DNA of 64,000 bases from the NCBI RefSeq assembly GCF_014076495.1, contig NZ_CP043575.1:3038001-3102000 (forward strand), read 5' to 3'. A program made the position numbers and the translations under genes. The notes beneath the pieces were generated by a model. It ran no database searches. It had not been told where the DNA came from and was given only the letters and a program-made list of their open reading frames with translations. The stretch is from Comamonas koreensis. Its GTDB lineage: Bacteria; Pseudomonadota; Gammaproteobacteria; Burkholderiales; Burkholderiaceae_C. This document shows, in pieces, positions 17,805 through 26,310 of the stretch. Numbering within the stretch: position 1 is the first letter of the stretch; every line of letters starts with the position of its first letter.

Positions 17805-18869
17805 GTGACAGCGCAGCCGCGACCACGCATCAGCCACTCCCTGCTTTTTGGCCCCTGTGCATCCGGATTTGTCCCTCCGCACAACCTGGGGCCCGTTTTT
17901 GGTCTGGATATATCCGTGCTTGCCTTGTTGACCCGTCTTTTCCCCGTCTGGGCGGCTGTGATGGCGCTGATCGCCTACAGCGCGCCCTCGGCCTTCCTGG
18001 GCTTCAAGCCCCATATTGCCCAGCTGCTGATGCTGATCATGTTTGCGATGGGCGTGACCCTGCGCGTGGCCGATTTCAGCCGCGTGCTGCAGCGCCCGGC
18101 CCCGATTGCGGCGGGTCTGTTCCTGCACTACCTCATCATGCCGCTAGCGGCCTGGCTGATTGCCAAGGCGCTGAACATGCCGCCCGAGCTGACCGCAGGC
18201 ATGGTGCTGGTGGGCAGCGTGGCCAGTGGCACCTCTTCGAATGTGATGATTTTTCTATCCAAAGGCGATGTGGCGCTGTCAGTGACGATCAGTGCGCTGT
18301 CGACCCTGGTGGGGATTGTGGCCACGCCGCTGCTCGCGCGCCTGTATATCTCGGCCTCGATCGACGTGCCGGTCAGCGCGCTTTTGATGGAAATTGCGCA
18401 GATCGTGCTGCTGCCCATTGGCCTGGGCCTGCTGCTGAACCATTTCTGGCATGCGCAGATCAAGCGCGTAGAGCGCCTGCTGCCGCTCGTATCGATGGTG
18501 GCGATCTTGTTGGTGCTCTCCACCGTGGTGGCCTTGAGCCGTGACCGCATTGCTACCGTCGGCGGCGTCGTGCTGGCGGGCGTCATTGCGCACAACCTGA
18601 TCGGCTACCTGGGTGGCTACTGGGGCGGTCGCCTGCTGGGCTTTGACAAATCGGTCTGCCGTACCCTGGCCATTGAGGTGGGCATGCAGAACTCGGGCCT
18701 GGCAGCCAGCCTGGGCGCCAAGTTCTTCAGCCCCATGGCCGCGCTGCCGGGCGCCATTTTCTCGGTCTGGCACAACATCTCTGGCTCGCTGCTGGCCGGT
18801 TACTGGTCCAGCCGCCCCACGGGCACGGCCAATGACCATGTGCGCCGCGAAGACGTTTCGCTGCACTGA
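17805..18869 (+). CDS. BASS-family (bile acid:sodium symporter-like) transporter
   Basis: 354 residues from a GTG at 17805, with nine to ten hydrophobic segments. Family signatures include [44 protein letters not shown] (the sodium-binding crossover) and [18 protein letters not shown]. Bacterial members (PanS, YocS, ASBT) import pantoate, keto acids or bile acids with sodium. The first 35 or so residues are not membrane-like and no ATG is available, so the true start may be a GTG near 17916. Inner membrane. It is transcribed alone; substrate not predictable. Confidence 0.88.
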   Translation: MTAQPRPRISHSLLFGPCASGFVPPHNLGPVFGLDISVLALLTRLFPVWAAVMALIAYSAPSAFLGFKPHIAQLLMLIMFAMGVTLRVADFSRVLQRPAPIAAGLFLHYLIMPLAAWLIAKALNMPPELTAGMVLVGSVASGTSSNVMIFLSKGDVALSVTISALSTLVGIVATPLLARLYISASIDVPVSALLMEIAQIVLLPIGLGLLLNHFWHAQIKRVERLLPLVSMVAILLVLSTVVALSRDRIATVGGVVLAGVIAHNLIGYLGGYWGGRLLGFDKSVCRTLAIEVGMQNSGLAASLGAKFFSPMAALPGAIFSVWHNISGSLLAGYWSSRPTGTANDHVRREDVSLH

Positions 18870-18891
18870 TCTTGCAGATCCGCAGGGCTGA

Positions 18892-19827
18892 TCAGGCGCG
18901 CTCCGCTGCTGGTTGCGCCGCCAGCATCAGCCCGGTGCGGCTGCGTGCGCCTGCGACCAGGCCGCTGATCAGCTGCGTCTCGGGCAGGTTCTTCCAGTAG
19001 CGGCGCGGCATTTCGCGCAGCATGGCCTGCTCCTTGAGCCGCGCCGGGTTGAAGGTCGATTGGTAATAGGCCAACCACAGCGCCTCGCCCGCATCGGGGC
19101 CCGGTGCCTGGGCTTGCGTGGCGCCAGGCCCCCATTGCAGGCATTCCTGGTCCCAGAGCACGCTGCAGCCTGGCGTCAGAATCGCCCAGCGCATATTGCT
19201 AAAGCGCTCCCTAAAAAAGCCCGAGGCCGCGCGCACGATGTGGTGCTCGGGCTCGAACCAGGCCACATGCAACGGTGCGCCCTTCTCGTCCTGCGCGGGC
19301 CGAAAGCGCACAAAGGCATGCATCTTGTGGATCTCTCGCCCCACCGCACGGGCCAGGCGTTCGATCTCGCGCCAATCGGCATCGAGCGCATCGCCTGCCA
19401 GGCTGGGCATGCACTGCAGCCGCCACAACCAGCGGTAGCACAGCATAAAGCGGCCCGGGTTGCGGTGGCAGCAGGCATGGCGCAGCACAGCCAGCTGGGG
19501 TTTGCGGATATGCACCGGCTGGCCGGGTGCAATGGTCAAACGGTCCAACGCATCGGGGGTAATAACGCGGGCCGGCGCATCGGCAACCCAAGCACCGGCA
19601 GCCGCAGCATGGGCTGCCCCAGCGTCGGCTGCCCCAGCATCCGCAAACAAATCACCATCCTCGGCCTGGGTGGACAGTTCATCCGTCCAGCGCCAATGCA
19701 CCACCTCGGGCGCTGCGCCCAGGGCCAGCAATACCCGCGCCGCTTGGCGAAAGCCGGCAAAGTCGTCCGGTGCTTCCAACATTACGGTCAAGCTGTCGTT
19801 CTCTGCCTGCATGCCGGGCCTCCTCAA
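18892..19827 (-). CDS. DUF4130-family putative DNA repair protein (TIGR03915-like)
   Basis: 311 residues. The pattern (GRFMLCYRWLWRL, ALARAVGREIHKMHAFVRF, PEHHIVRAASGFFRERFSNMRWAILTP, YYQSTFNPARLKEQAMLREMPRRYWKNLPE) is that of the DUF4130 domain found with UdgX-type uracil-DNA proteins and with a dedicated radical SAM protein. Here no uracil-DNA-glycosylase domain is fused; the protein ends soon after DUF4130. A low-complexity alanine-rich insert occurs near residues 63-80. The start overlaps the radical SAM stop by 4 bp (ATGA). LexA boxes upstream of the pair indicate SOS induction. Function in DNA repair is inferred, not shown. Confidence 0.9.
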   Translation of the reverse strand: MRRPGMQAENDSLTVMLEAPDDFAGFRQAARVLLALGAAPEVVHWRWTDELSTQAEDGDLFADAGAADAGAAHAAAAGAWVADAPARVITPDALDRLTIAPGQPVHIRKPQLAVLRHACCHRNPGRFMLCYRWLWRLQCMPSLAGDALDADWREIERLARAVGREIHKMHAFVRFRPAQDEKGAPLHVAWFEPEHHIVRAASGFFRERFSNMRWAILTPGCSVLWDQECLQWGPGATQAQAPGPDAGEALWLAYYQSTFNPARLKEQAMLREMPRRYWKNLPETQLISGLVAGARSRTGLMLAAQPAAERA

Positions 19828-21152
19828 AACAGCGCCATCTGCGCGGCAGCCGCCAACTGCATACCGCTGTGCCGGCGCTGCACCGCGCCCTGCCCCATCT
19901 GGGCCAGCAGCTGTTGGCGCAAGCTGAGACTGTCGAGCATGGCCAGCGGCGGGTGGTAGTCATCCAACTCGACAAAAGGCAGCACCTTGCTGGTGGCAAC
20001 GCGCAGCTGCTGCAGATCGGCCAGCCGCAGCCGGCGCACCCGGCGGGCAGCGAGCAGGCGCTCGACACTGCCTACGCCCAAGCCCGGCACCCGCAGCAGC
20101 CATGCCTTGGCCGCACGGTTCAGGTCCACCGGGAAATGCTGGCGCTGCGACAGCGCCCAGGCGAGCTTGGGGTCCAGCTCCAGATCGAGCATGCCGCCGG
20201 CGGCTGGCGCAGTGATCTCGGCAGGGCTGAAACCGTAGAAGCGCATCAGCCAATCGGCCTGGTAGAGCCGGTGCTCGCGGATCAGCGGCGGCGCCTGCAG
20301 CGGCAGATCGGACGATGCATCGGGGATGGGGCTGAAGGCCGAGTAGTAGACGCGGCGCAGGCGCTGGCCGGTGTAGAGCGCGCTGCTGGTGCGCAAGATG
20401 GTGGCGTCATTGGCACTGTCGGCGCCCACTATCATCTGTGTGCTTTGGCCAGCGGGCGCATAGCTGGGCGCTGCGGCCCGGGCTGCCTGGCGCTGGCGGG
20501 GCAGCGATACCAGCTTGCTGCCCTGCTGGTCTTGCGTCTGCTGCCGGGCCAGCTCGATATGTTCGGCCACCTGGTGCATGGCCGCGGCAATACCTACGGC
20601 ATCCTTCTCGGGCGCCAACTGCTGCAGGCCCTGCTGGGTGGGCAGCTCGATATTGATGCTGAGCCGGTCGGCATAGCGGCCTGCCATGGCGAGCAACTCA
20701 GGGGCAGCATCCGGAATCGTCTTCAGGTGGATATAGCCGCGAAAATCATGGTCCTCGCGCAGGCTGCGCGCCACCTCCACCAATTGCTCCATCGTGTAGT
20801 CCGACGACTGGATGATGCCGCTGGACAAAAACAGGCCCTCTATGCAGTTACGGCGGTAAAAGTCCAAGGTCAGGCCCACCACCTCTGCCGCGCTAAAGCG
20901 GGCACGCTGCACATTGGAGCTTTTGCGGTTGATGCAGTAGCGGCAGTCGTAGATGCAGAAATTGGTCAGCAGAATCTTGAGCAGTGACACGCAGCGGCCA
21001 TCGGGCGTATAGCTGTGGCAGATGCCCATGCCCTCGGTCGAGCCCATCCCCTTGCGGCCCAGGGAGTTGCGGGGCTTGCTGCCGCTCGACGCGCAGCTGG
21101 CATCGTATTTGGCGGCATCGGCCAGGATCTGGAGTTTGGTGAGGGTTTGCAT
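19824..21152 (-). CDS. Putative DNA modification/repair radical SAM protein (TIGR03916-like)
   Basis: 442 residues. Cys66, Cys70 and Cys73 (CIYDCRYC) bind the radical SAM 4Fe-4S cluster. The C-terminal part (LLRVPGLGVGSVERLLAARRVRRLRLADL) is a helix-hairpin-helix DNA-binding motif. This architecture belongs to the radical SAM family genetically linked to UdgX/DUF4130, of unknown chemistry. A LexA box lies 3 bp before the ATG, overlapping the ribosome-binding region, and a second lies 133 bp upstream, so strong SOS control is likely. First gene of a two-gene operon with DUF4130. Confidence 0.93.
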   Translation of the reverse strand: MQTLTKLQILADAAKYDASCASSGSKPRNSLGRKGMGSTEGMGICHSYTPDGRCVSLLKILLTNFCIYDCRYCINRKSSNVQRARFSAAEVVGLTLDFYRRNCIEGLFLSSGIIQSSDYTMEQLVEVARSLREDHDFRGYIHLKTIPDAAPELLAMAGRYADRLSINIELPTQQGLQQLAPEKDAVGIAAAMHQVAEHIELARQQTQDQQGSKLVSLPRQRQAARAAAPSYAPAGQSTQMIVGADSANDATILRTSSALYTGQRLRRVYYSAFSPIPDASSDLPLQAPPLIREHRLYQADWLMRFYGFSPAEITAPAAGGMLDLELDPKLAWALSQRQHFPVDLNRAAKAWLLRVPGLGVGSVERLLAARRVRRLRLADLQQLRVATSKVLPFVELDDYHPPLAMLDSLSLRQQLLAQMGQGAVQRRHSGMQLAAAAQMALF

Positions 21153-21155
21153 AAA

Positions 21156-21175
21156 TACTGTGTATATGTACAGTA
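21156..21175 (-). promoter_or_regulatory. LexA (SOS) box 1
   Basis: TACTGTGTATATGTACAGTA has perfect TACTG/CAGTA arms and fits the LexA consensus taCTGT(AT)4ACAGta. It lies immediately upstream of the radical SAM start codon, where LexA would block transcription or elongation. Confidence 0.9.
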
Positions 21176-21284
21176 TTCTAGCAAAATCTCCTCGCGTTCA
21201 CCAAGATGGGAGTGATCCTCCTTGGGAGCGCGCCCCTCCGGGACGCATGGCGGCGCTATTCAGACCGGAGTAGTTTTCTGCAAA

Positions 21285-21304
21285 TACTGTATATAAATAC
21301 AGCT
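21285..21304 (-). promoter_or_regulatory. LexA (SOS) box 2
   Basis: TACTGTATATAAATACAGCT holds the essential CTGT-N8-ACAG core. It lies 129 bp from box 1. There is no plus-strand gene for it to serve, so it probably belongs to the same radical SAM operon. A 16-codon minus-strand frame (21198-21248) lies between the two boxes. Confidence 0.85.
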
Positions 21305-21342
21305 TTCAGGAAAACTGCCCCCAGACAGCCATCACAGCCCCA

Positions 21343-22323
21343 TCAAGCCTGCGGCCCCAGCTTGGCCAGAACGGCCTTTTCCTTGACGGTGGACTCGGCG
21401 GCAAACTTTTTGTAGTCGGCGCTGTTCATGTAGATGGGCAGCATCTCAAAGCGCTGCAGCATGGCCTGGTAGCTTTCCATCTCCATCGCTTCCTTGAAGG
21501 CCTTGTGCAAGGCCGCTTGCACATCGGCGGGCATGCCCTTGGGGCCCACCAGGCCAAAGGGCGAGTACTGCGTGGTCGGCAGGCCCAGCTCGATCAAGGT
21601 GGGGGTGTTGGGCAAGGTCGGCAGGCGCTTTTCGGTCCAGACGTTCAAGGCGACCATGCGGCCCTGGTCCACATAGGGGATCACGGCGCTGGTGTCGGCC
21701 GCGACCATCACCTCACCCGCCATCGTGGCGCGCATCAGCTCCGACGAGCCCTTGTACGGTACATGCACGACATCCAGGCCCAGCTGCTGCGCAATGATGG
21801 CCGAGGTGACATGGGGCGAGGTGTAGGTGCCGGTATTGCCCAGCGTGAGCTTGCCAGGATTGGCCTTGGCCCAGGCCACCACGTCCTGCCAGCTCTTGAG
21901 CCCGGACTGGGTGCTGGCCACCATGCAGAACGCATAGCCGGTGACATTGATGATGTAGCTCAGGTCCTCCACCGGGTTCCATTTGAGGCCGGTGGTAAAG
22001 GGCAGGCGCATCACGCTCATCGGCAGCTGGGCGATGGTGTAGCCGTCCGCTGCGGTGTTCTGCAACTGGGTAGCGGGCAGAGATCCTGCCGCACCCGGGC
22101 GGTTTTCCACGACAATCGGCTGGCCCAGCACCTTGGCGGCGTTCTCAGCGAGCTGGCGCATCGTCAGATCCGTGGGGCCGCCGGCCGGAAAAGCCACCAC
22201 CAGCTTGATCGCCCGGGTGGGAAAGGTCTTGCTGGCATGGGCCAGCGATGCGCCCGCCCCCATCCATGCACCAGCTGCCGTGGCAGCCCCCGCTTGCAGC
22301 ATGCTTCTGCGCGTCAACACCAT
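21343..22323 (-). CDS. Bug-family tripartite tricarboxylate-type substrate-binding protein
   Basis: 326 residues. The signal peptide starts MVLTRRSMLQAG and resembles a Tat signal (RR motif) ending around ASLAHA. The mature part has the Bug family hallmarks: AIKLVVAFPAGGPTDLTMRQLA, GQPIVVENRPGAAGS, VPYKGSSELM. Bug proteins are periplasmic receptors for carboxylates and are strongly expanded in Burkholderiales. No TctA/TctB membrane genes are nearby, so it is an orphan receptor. It lies downstream of a second Bug gene. Ligand unknown. Confidence 0.92.
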   Translation of the reverse strand: MVLTRRSMLQAGAATAAGAWMGAGASLAHASKTFPTRAIKLVVAFPAGGPTDLTMRQLAENAAKVLGQPIVVENRPGAAGSLPATQLQNTAADGYTIAQLPMSVMRLPFTTGLKWNPVEDLSYIINVTGYAFCMVASTQSGLKSWQDVVAWAKANPGKLTLGNTGTYTSPHVTSAIIAQQLGLDVVHVPYKGSSELMRATMAGEVMVAADTSAVIPYVDQGRMVALNVWTEKRLPTLPNTPTLIELGLPTTQYSPFGLVGPKGMPADVQAALHKAFKEAMEMESYQAMLQRFEMLPIYMNSADYKKFAAESTVKEKAVLAKLGPQA

Positions 22324-22471
22324 CTCTTTGTCTCCATTTCAGTCTATAGGCGACAAAGAGTGTAGAAAAGCGCTCCCAGGCACGGGGACGCATGGGTGAC
22401 ATGGTCGGCAGCCCGTAAGGATTCTGACTGCGAACCGGCCTGCACTGGCCGGCGAGGCCGATGGCGACGCC

Positions 22472-23458
22472 CTACTCTACGGTCGCGCCCGACTGCTTGA
22501 CCGCTTTGCCCCATTCGGCAATTTCGCTGGCGACAAAGCGGTCCATCTCCGGGCCACTGGTCGGCGCGGGCTCGGAGCCCCGGTCGAGAATGAACTTCTG
22601 CATCTCGGGGCTGTTGAGGATGGCCACCGTCTCTTGGTTCAGCTTGTCGACGATGGCTTTGGGCGTGTCCTTGGGGGCCATCAGGCCCAGCCAACCGACC
22701 GCCTCAAAGCCCTTGAACTCCGGCAGGCCGGATTCAGCAATCGTTGGCACCTGGGGCAACTGGCTGGAGCGTGTGGCTGACGTCATCCCCAGCGGCACGG
22801 CCTTGCCAGCCTGGATATTGGCCAGCGCGGCTGTGACTGAGTCGACCATCAACGGCACCTGGTTGCCCAGAAAATCCGCCTGGGCCGGGCCGCTGCCCTT
22901 GTAGGGAATATGTTCGATCTGCAGCGAAGCACGGGCCTTGACCATCTCCGCGCTCAAGTGCTGGGTGCCGCCAATACCGGCGCTGGCATAGCTCAGCTTG
23001 CCCGGCTCGGCCCGCGCCCTGGCCACCAGGTCGTTCATGCTCTTGATGCCGCTGGCCGGGTTGGCCAGAAAGACAAGCGGCACCTTGGCGATCAAGCTGA
23101 TGCCGACCAGGTCCACTCGGGGGTCAAAGTTCACCTTTTTGTAGAGCGTCTGGTTGACTGCCATTGCACTGCCCGCGACCAACAAGGTATAGCCGTCGGC
23201 GGCGCTGCGGACGACCTGCTCGGAGCCAATATTGCTGCCCGCGCCGGCCTTGTTCTCTACCACCAGCGGCTGGCCCAGCTTTTGGCCCAGTTTCTCGGCG
23301 AGCGCGCGGGCAAAGATATCGGTGGCCTGACCCGGTGGGAACGGAACGATCAGTTTGATGGGCTTGTCCGGGTAGGCAGCGGCTGCTGGCATGGCAGCGG
23401 CGGCCAAGCTGGCGGCAATGGCCAATGCGGCGGTAGTGGCAAACGCATGGGGGGTCAT
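22472..23458 (-). CDS. Bug-family tripartite tricarboxylate-type substrate-binding protein
   Basis: 328 residues. A Sec-type signal peptide ([20 protein letters not shown], cleavage near AAAA-YPDK) precedes the Bug fold: [55 protein letters not shown]. The start at 23458 follows a GAGGAGA ribosome-binding site; the frame is open further upstream but lacks a signal peptide there. It is a periplasmic carboxylate receptor, orphan like its neighbour. The two share the fold but differ clearly in sequence, so this is not a recent duplication. Confidence 0.92.
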   Translation of the reverse strand: MTPHAFATTAALAIAASLAAAAMPAAAAYPDKPIKLIVPFPPGQATDIFARALAEKLGQKLGQPLVVENKAGAGSNIGSEQVVRSAADGYTLLVAGSAMAVNQTLYKKVNFDPRVDLVGISLIAKVPLVFLANPASGIKSMNDLVARARAEPGKLSYASAGIGGTQHLSAEMVKARASLQIEHIPYKGSGPAQADFLGNQVPLMVDSVTAALANIQAGKAVPLGMTSATRSSQLPQVPTIAESGLPEFKGFEAVGWLGLMAPKDTPKAIVDKLNQETVAILNSPEMQKFILDRGSEPAPTSGPEMDRFVASEIAEWGKAVKQSGATVE

Positions 23459-23687
23459 GGGGTGGGTCTCCTCAAGAGCAGCAGGCGCTGTGGCAGAAAG
23501 TGCCGATGCGCTGCGCAGGCTTTTTCTAGCCGGGAATCTTCGCCCATCCTGACTCGCCTTGGCCGCCTCGCCTGTCACCAAGACAACTGCGAGTGGGTGG
23601 CGCCTCGCATGTACGCATCGATCAGTTCTGATCGATACGGCACGCAGGCCGCTATCATCGGCGCTCTTATTGTTCACAGCGTATGCC

Positions 23688-24329
23688 ATGTTTTTTGGAA
23701 TCAGCCACCTTGTCCTTCCCTGCAGCGATCTGGAAAAGGCCACGCATCTCTGGCGCGATGTGATCGGCTTTGCCGCTGCGCGCAGCGGCGAGGGCTATGT
23801 CGATATCGACACCGGCAGCGCTCTGCTGCGGTTGCTGCAGGTGCCCAAGGTGGAGTCGCAGACGAGCCTGCGCCTGCAGGTGGCCGATGTGGCCCAGGCC
23901 TACCAAAGCCTGCTGGCGGCAGGCAGCACCTCACGCTATGCGCCGATGCGCACCCCTGAACTCGAAGAAATGGCCTGCGTGAGCGATGCCGATGGCCATG
24001 CCATCGTGCTGTGGCGCGCCTTGACAGAAGACGAATGGGGCTTTGTGCCCGAGCTGCCCAAGCAAGGCGAATGGACCGCCGATGCCGAGGACCTGCTCCA
24101 GCGCCTGCTCGCCCATGTACCGGCGTTCTTTCGCATGCTGGCCCGGCGCAAGACCACGCGCATCATCGAACAGCTGGCCCAGGAGGCGCGCAGCCCTGTC
24201 ACCCGCGAGTGGGTCATCAAAGGCTATATCACCGCATCGGCCAAGGTCACGCGCTTTCGCCTGGTGGAGCCGCTGCGCGCCGAAGGCATCAACCCGGATG
24301 AGTACCGGGCGGAGTTTGACTATGAGTAA
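23688..24329 (+). CDS. VOC (glyoxalase-like) - PCP_red fusion protein
   Basis: 213 residues from the ATG at 23688. Residues 1 to about 112 look like a vicinal-oxygen-chelate domain ([20 protein letters not shown] at the start, [14 protein letters not shown] at the end). Residues about 125-190 ([20 protein letters not shown], then an EWVIKGY block) match the PCP_red pattern, the small C-terminal helical domain of the light-independent protochlorophyllide reductase B subunit. No photosynthesis genes are present here. The combination suggests a small-molecule binding enzyme whose C-terminal domain mediates partner or nucleic-acid contacts; the function is unknown. The gene stands alone and ends at a bidirectional terminator shared with lpdA. 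Confidence 0.75.
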   Translation: MFFGISHLVLPCSDLEKATHLWRDVIGFAAARSGEGYVDIDTGSALLRLLQVPKVESQTSLRLQVADVAQAYQSLLAAGSTSRYAPMRTPELEEMACVSDADGHAIVLWRALTEDEWGFVPELPKQGEWTADAEDLLQRLLAHVPAFFRMLARRKTTRIIEQLAQEARSPVTREWVIKGYITASAKVTRFRLVEPLRAEGINPDEYRAEFDYE

Positions 24330-24377
24330 ACCCATGCCGTGGTCTGCACGGCATTGAACACTGGGCGCACAGGCAAA

Positions 24378-24403
24378 AAAAGACAGCCCGTAGGCTGTCT
24401 TTT
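24378..24403. terminator. Bidirectional terminator between the VOC-PCP_red gene and lpdA
   Basis: Perfect 11-bp stem AAAAGACAGCC (24378-24388) / GGCTGTCTTTT (24393-24403) with a CGTA loop. It has A and T runs suited to termination on both strands. It lies between convergent genes. Confidence 0.88.
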
Positions 24404-24429
24404 GCGGATTAGATCAAGACCGGCTGGTC

Positions 24430-26295
24430 TTACTTGCGCGCTGGCGGCACATCGGTGCAGGTGCCATGGGCCACTTCGGCCGCCATCCCAATGCTCTCGC
24501 CCAAGGTCGGGTGCGGGTGGATGGTCTTGCCGATGTCCACAGTGTCTGCACCCATCTCGATGGCCAGTGCTATCTCGCCGATCATGTCGCCGGCGTGCGT
24601 GCCAACCATGCCGCCGCCCAGGATCTTGCCGTGACCATGGGCTTCGGGCGAGTCGTCGAACAGCAGCTTGGTAAAGCCTTCGTCGCGGCCATTGGCAATG
24701 GCGCGGCCCGAGGCAGCCCAGGGGAACAGGCCCTTCTTGACCTTGATGCCTTGGGCCTTGGCCTGGTCTTCGGTCAGACCCACCCATGCCACTTCAGGAT
24801 CGGTATAGGCCACCGATGGAATCACGCGGGCATTGAAAGCGGCAGCGGCCAGCTCCTTGTTGCCTTGCAGCTCACCGGCGATGACTTCGGCGGCCACATG
24901 CGCTTCGTGCACAGCCTTGTGTGCCAGCATTGGCTGGCCCACGATGTCGCCGATCGCGAAGATGTTGGGCACATTGGTGCGCATCTGGATGTCGACATTG
25001 ATAAAGCCACGGTCCGTCACGGACACGCCTGCAGCCTCTGCGCCGATCTTCTTGCCATTGGGCGTGCGGCCCACGGCTTGCAGCACCAGGTCGTACACCT
25101 GGGGTTCGGGCACGGTGATGCCCTCCTTGGCTGGCTCGAACGAGACCTTGATGCCTTCGGGCGTTGCTTCGGCGGCCACGGTCTTGGTGTTGACCATGAT
25201 GTTGTCAAAGCGCGGCGCGTTCATCTTCTGCCAGACCTTGACCAGGTCGCGGTCAGCGCCTTGCATCAGGCCATCCATCATCTCGACCACATCCAGGCGT
25301 GCGCCCAGCGTGCTGTAGACGGTGCCCATTTCCAGGCCGATGATGCCGCCGCCCAGGATCAGCATGCGCTTGGGCACGGCCTTCAGGTCCAGCGCACCCG
25401 TGGAATCGACCACGCGCTCGTCCTTGGGCATGAAGGGCAGATGCACGGCTTGCGAGCCTGCAGCAATGATGGCCTTCTTGAACTGCACCACCTTCTTGGC
25501 GCCGGTCTGCTCCTGGCCATCGCCCGAGGTTTCCTGCACTTCGATGTGGTTGGCGCTGACGAAATTGCCATAGCCGCGCACGATCGTGACCTTGCGCATC
25601 TTGGCCATTTGGCCCAGACCGCCGGTCAGCTTGCCGATGACCTTATCCTTGTGGGCGCGCAGCTGGTCGATATTGACCTCGGGCGCGGCGAACTTGATAC
25701 CGGCCACGTCCAGGTGCTTGACCTCGTCCATCACGGCAGCCACATGCAACAAAGCCTTTGAGGGGATGCAACCCACGTTCAGGCAGACACCGCCCAGCGT
25801 CTTGTAGCGCTCGACCAGCACCACTTTGAGGCCCAGGTCAGCGGCGCGGAAGGCGGCCGAGTAGCCGCCTGGGCCGCCACCGAGCACGACCACGTCACAG
25901 TCTTCATCGACCTGGCCGCTGTAGTTGCTGGCCACCGGGGACGGCGCTGCAGCTGGTGCGGACTGCGCTGCGGGAGCAGGCGCCGCTGCTGCAGGGGCCG
26001 GAGCGGGCGACGAGGCTGCAGGTGCAGCAGCAGGTGCGGGGGCAGCAGCTGCGCCTTCTGCGGCTTCCAGCGATAGGATCACTGAGCCTTCAGCGACCTT
26101 GTCACCGATCTTGATCTTGAGCTCCTTGACCACGCCGGCATGGCTCGACGGGATCTCCATCGAGGCCTTGTCCGACTCGACGGTGATCAGCGACTGGTCC
26201 TTGGCGACGGTGTCGCCAGGCTGCACCAGCAGCTCGATCACGCCCACTTCAGCGAAATCACCAATGTCGGGGACTTTGATATCTACGATTGCCAT
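24430..26295 (-). CDS. lpdA: Dihydrolipoyl dehydrogenase (E3) with N-terminal lipoyl domain
   Basis: 621 residues, longer than a plain E3 because of an N-terminal lipoyl domain (1-75, lipoyl Lys in [10 protein letters not shown]). An alanine/proline-rich swinging linker (about 78-125) follows. The flavoenzyme part has the FAD loop [19 protein letters not shown], the redox disulfide in [17 protein letters not shown] and an NAD-binding [10 protein letters not shown]. It reoxidises dihydrolipoamide in the pyruvate dehydrogenase complex. The start is 15 bp after aceF. The lipoyl domain is almost identical to the first lipoyl domain of AceF, a sign of recent duplication or gene conversion. Last gene of the operon. 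Confidence 0.97.
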   Translation of the reverse strand: MAIVDIKVPDIGDFAEVGVIELLVQPGDTVAKDQSLITVESDKASMEIPSSHAGVVKELKIKIGDKVAEGSVILSLEAAEGAAAAPAPAAAPAASSPAPAPAAAAPAPAAQSAPAAAPSPVASNYSGQVDEDCDVVVLGGGPGGYSAAFRAADLGLKVVLVERYKTLGGVCLNVGCIPSKALLHVAAVMDEVKHLDVAGIKFAAPEVNIDQLRAHKDKVIGKLTGGLGQMAKMRKVTIVRGYGNFVSANHIEVQETSGDGQEQTGAKKVVQFKKAIIAAGSQAVHLPFMPKDERVVDSTGALDLKAVPKRMLILGGGIIGLEMGTVYSTLGARLDVVEMMDGLMQGADRDLVKVWQKMNAPRFDNIMVNTKTVAAEATPEGIKVSFEPAKEGITVPEPQVYDLVLQAVGRTPNGKKIGAEAAGVSVTDRGFINVDIQMRTNVPNIFAIGDIVGQPMLAHKAVHEAHVAAEVIAGELQGNKELAAAAFNARVIPSVAYTDPEVAWVGLTEDQAKAQGIKVKKGLFPWAASGRAIANGRDEGFTKLLFDDSPEAHGHGKILGGGMVGTHAGDMIGEIALAIEMGADTVDIGKTIHPHPTLGESIGMAAEVAHGTCTDVPPARK

Positions 26296-26310
26296 AGTGT
26301 GCGTCTCCGA

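Noticed and set aside
17331..17826. Possible decayed kinase-like gene, with the segment GGITAQSDIGAHCLAVLGQ recalling ThiD
   Set aside because: The resemblance is weak and the rest of the frame does not match; other frames are needed to continue it, so I could not support a pseudogene call.
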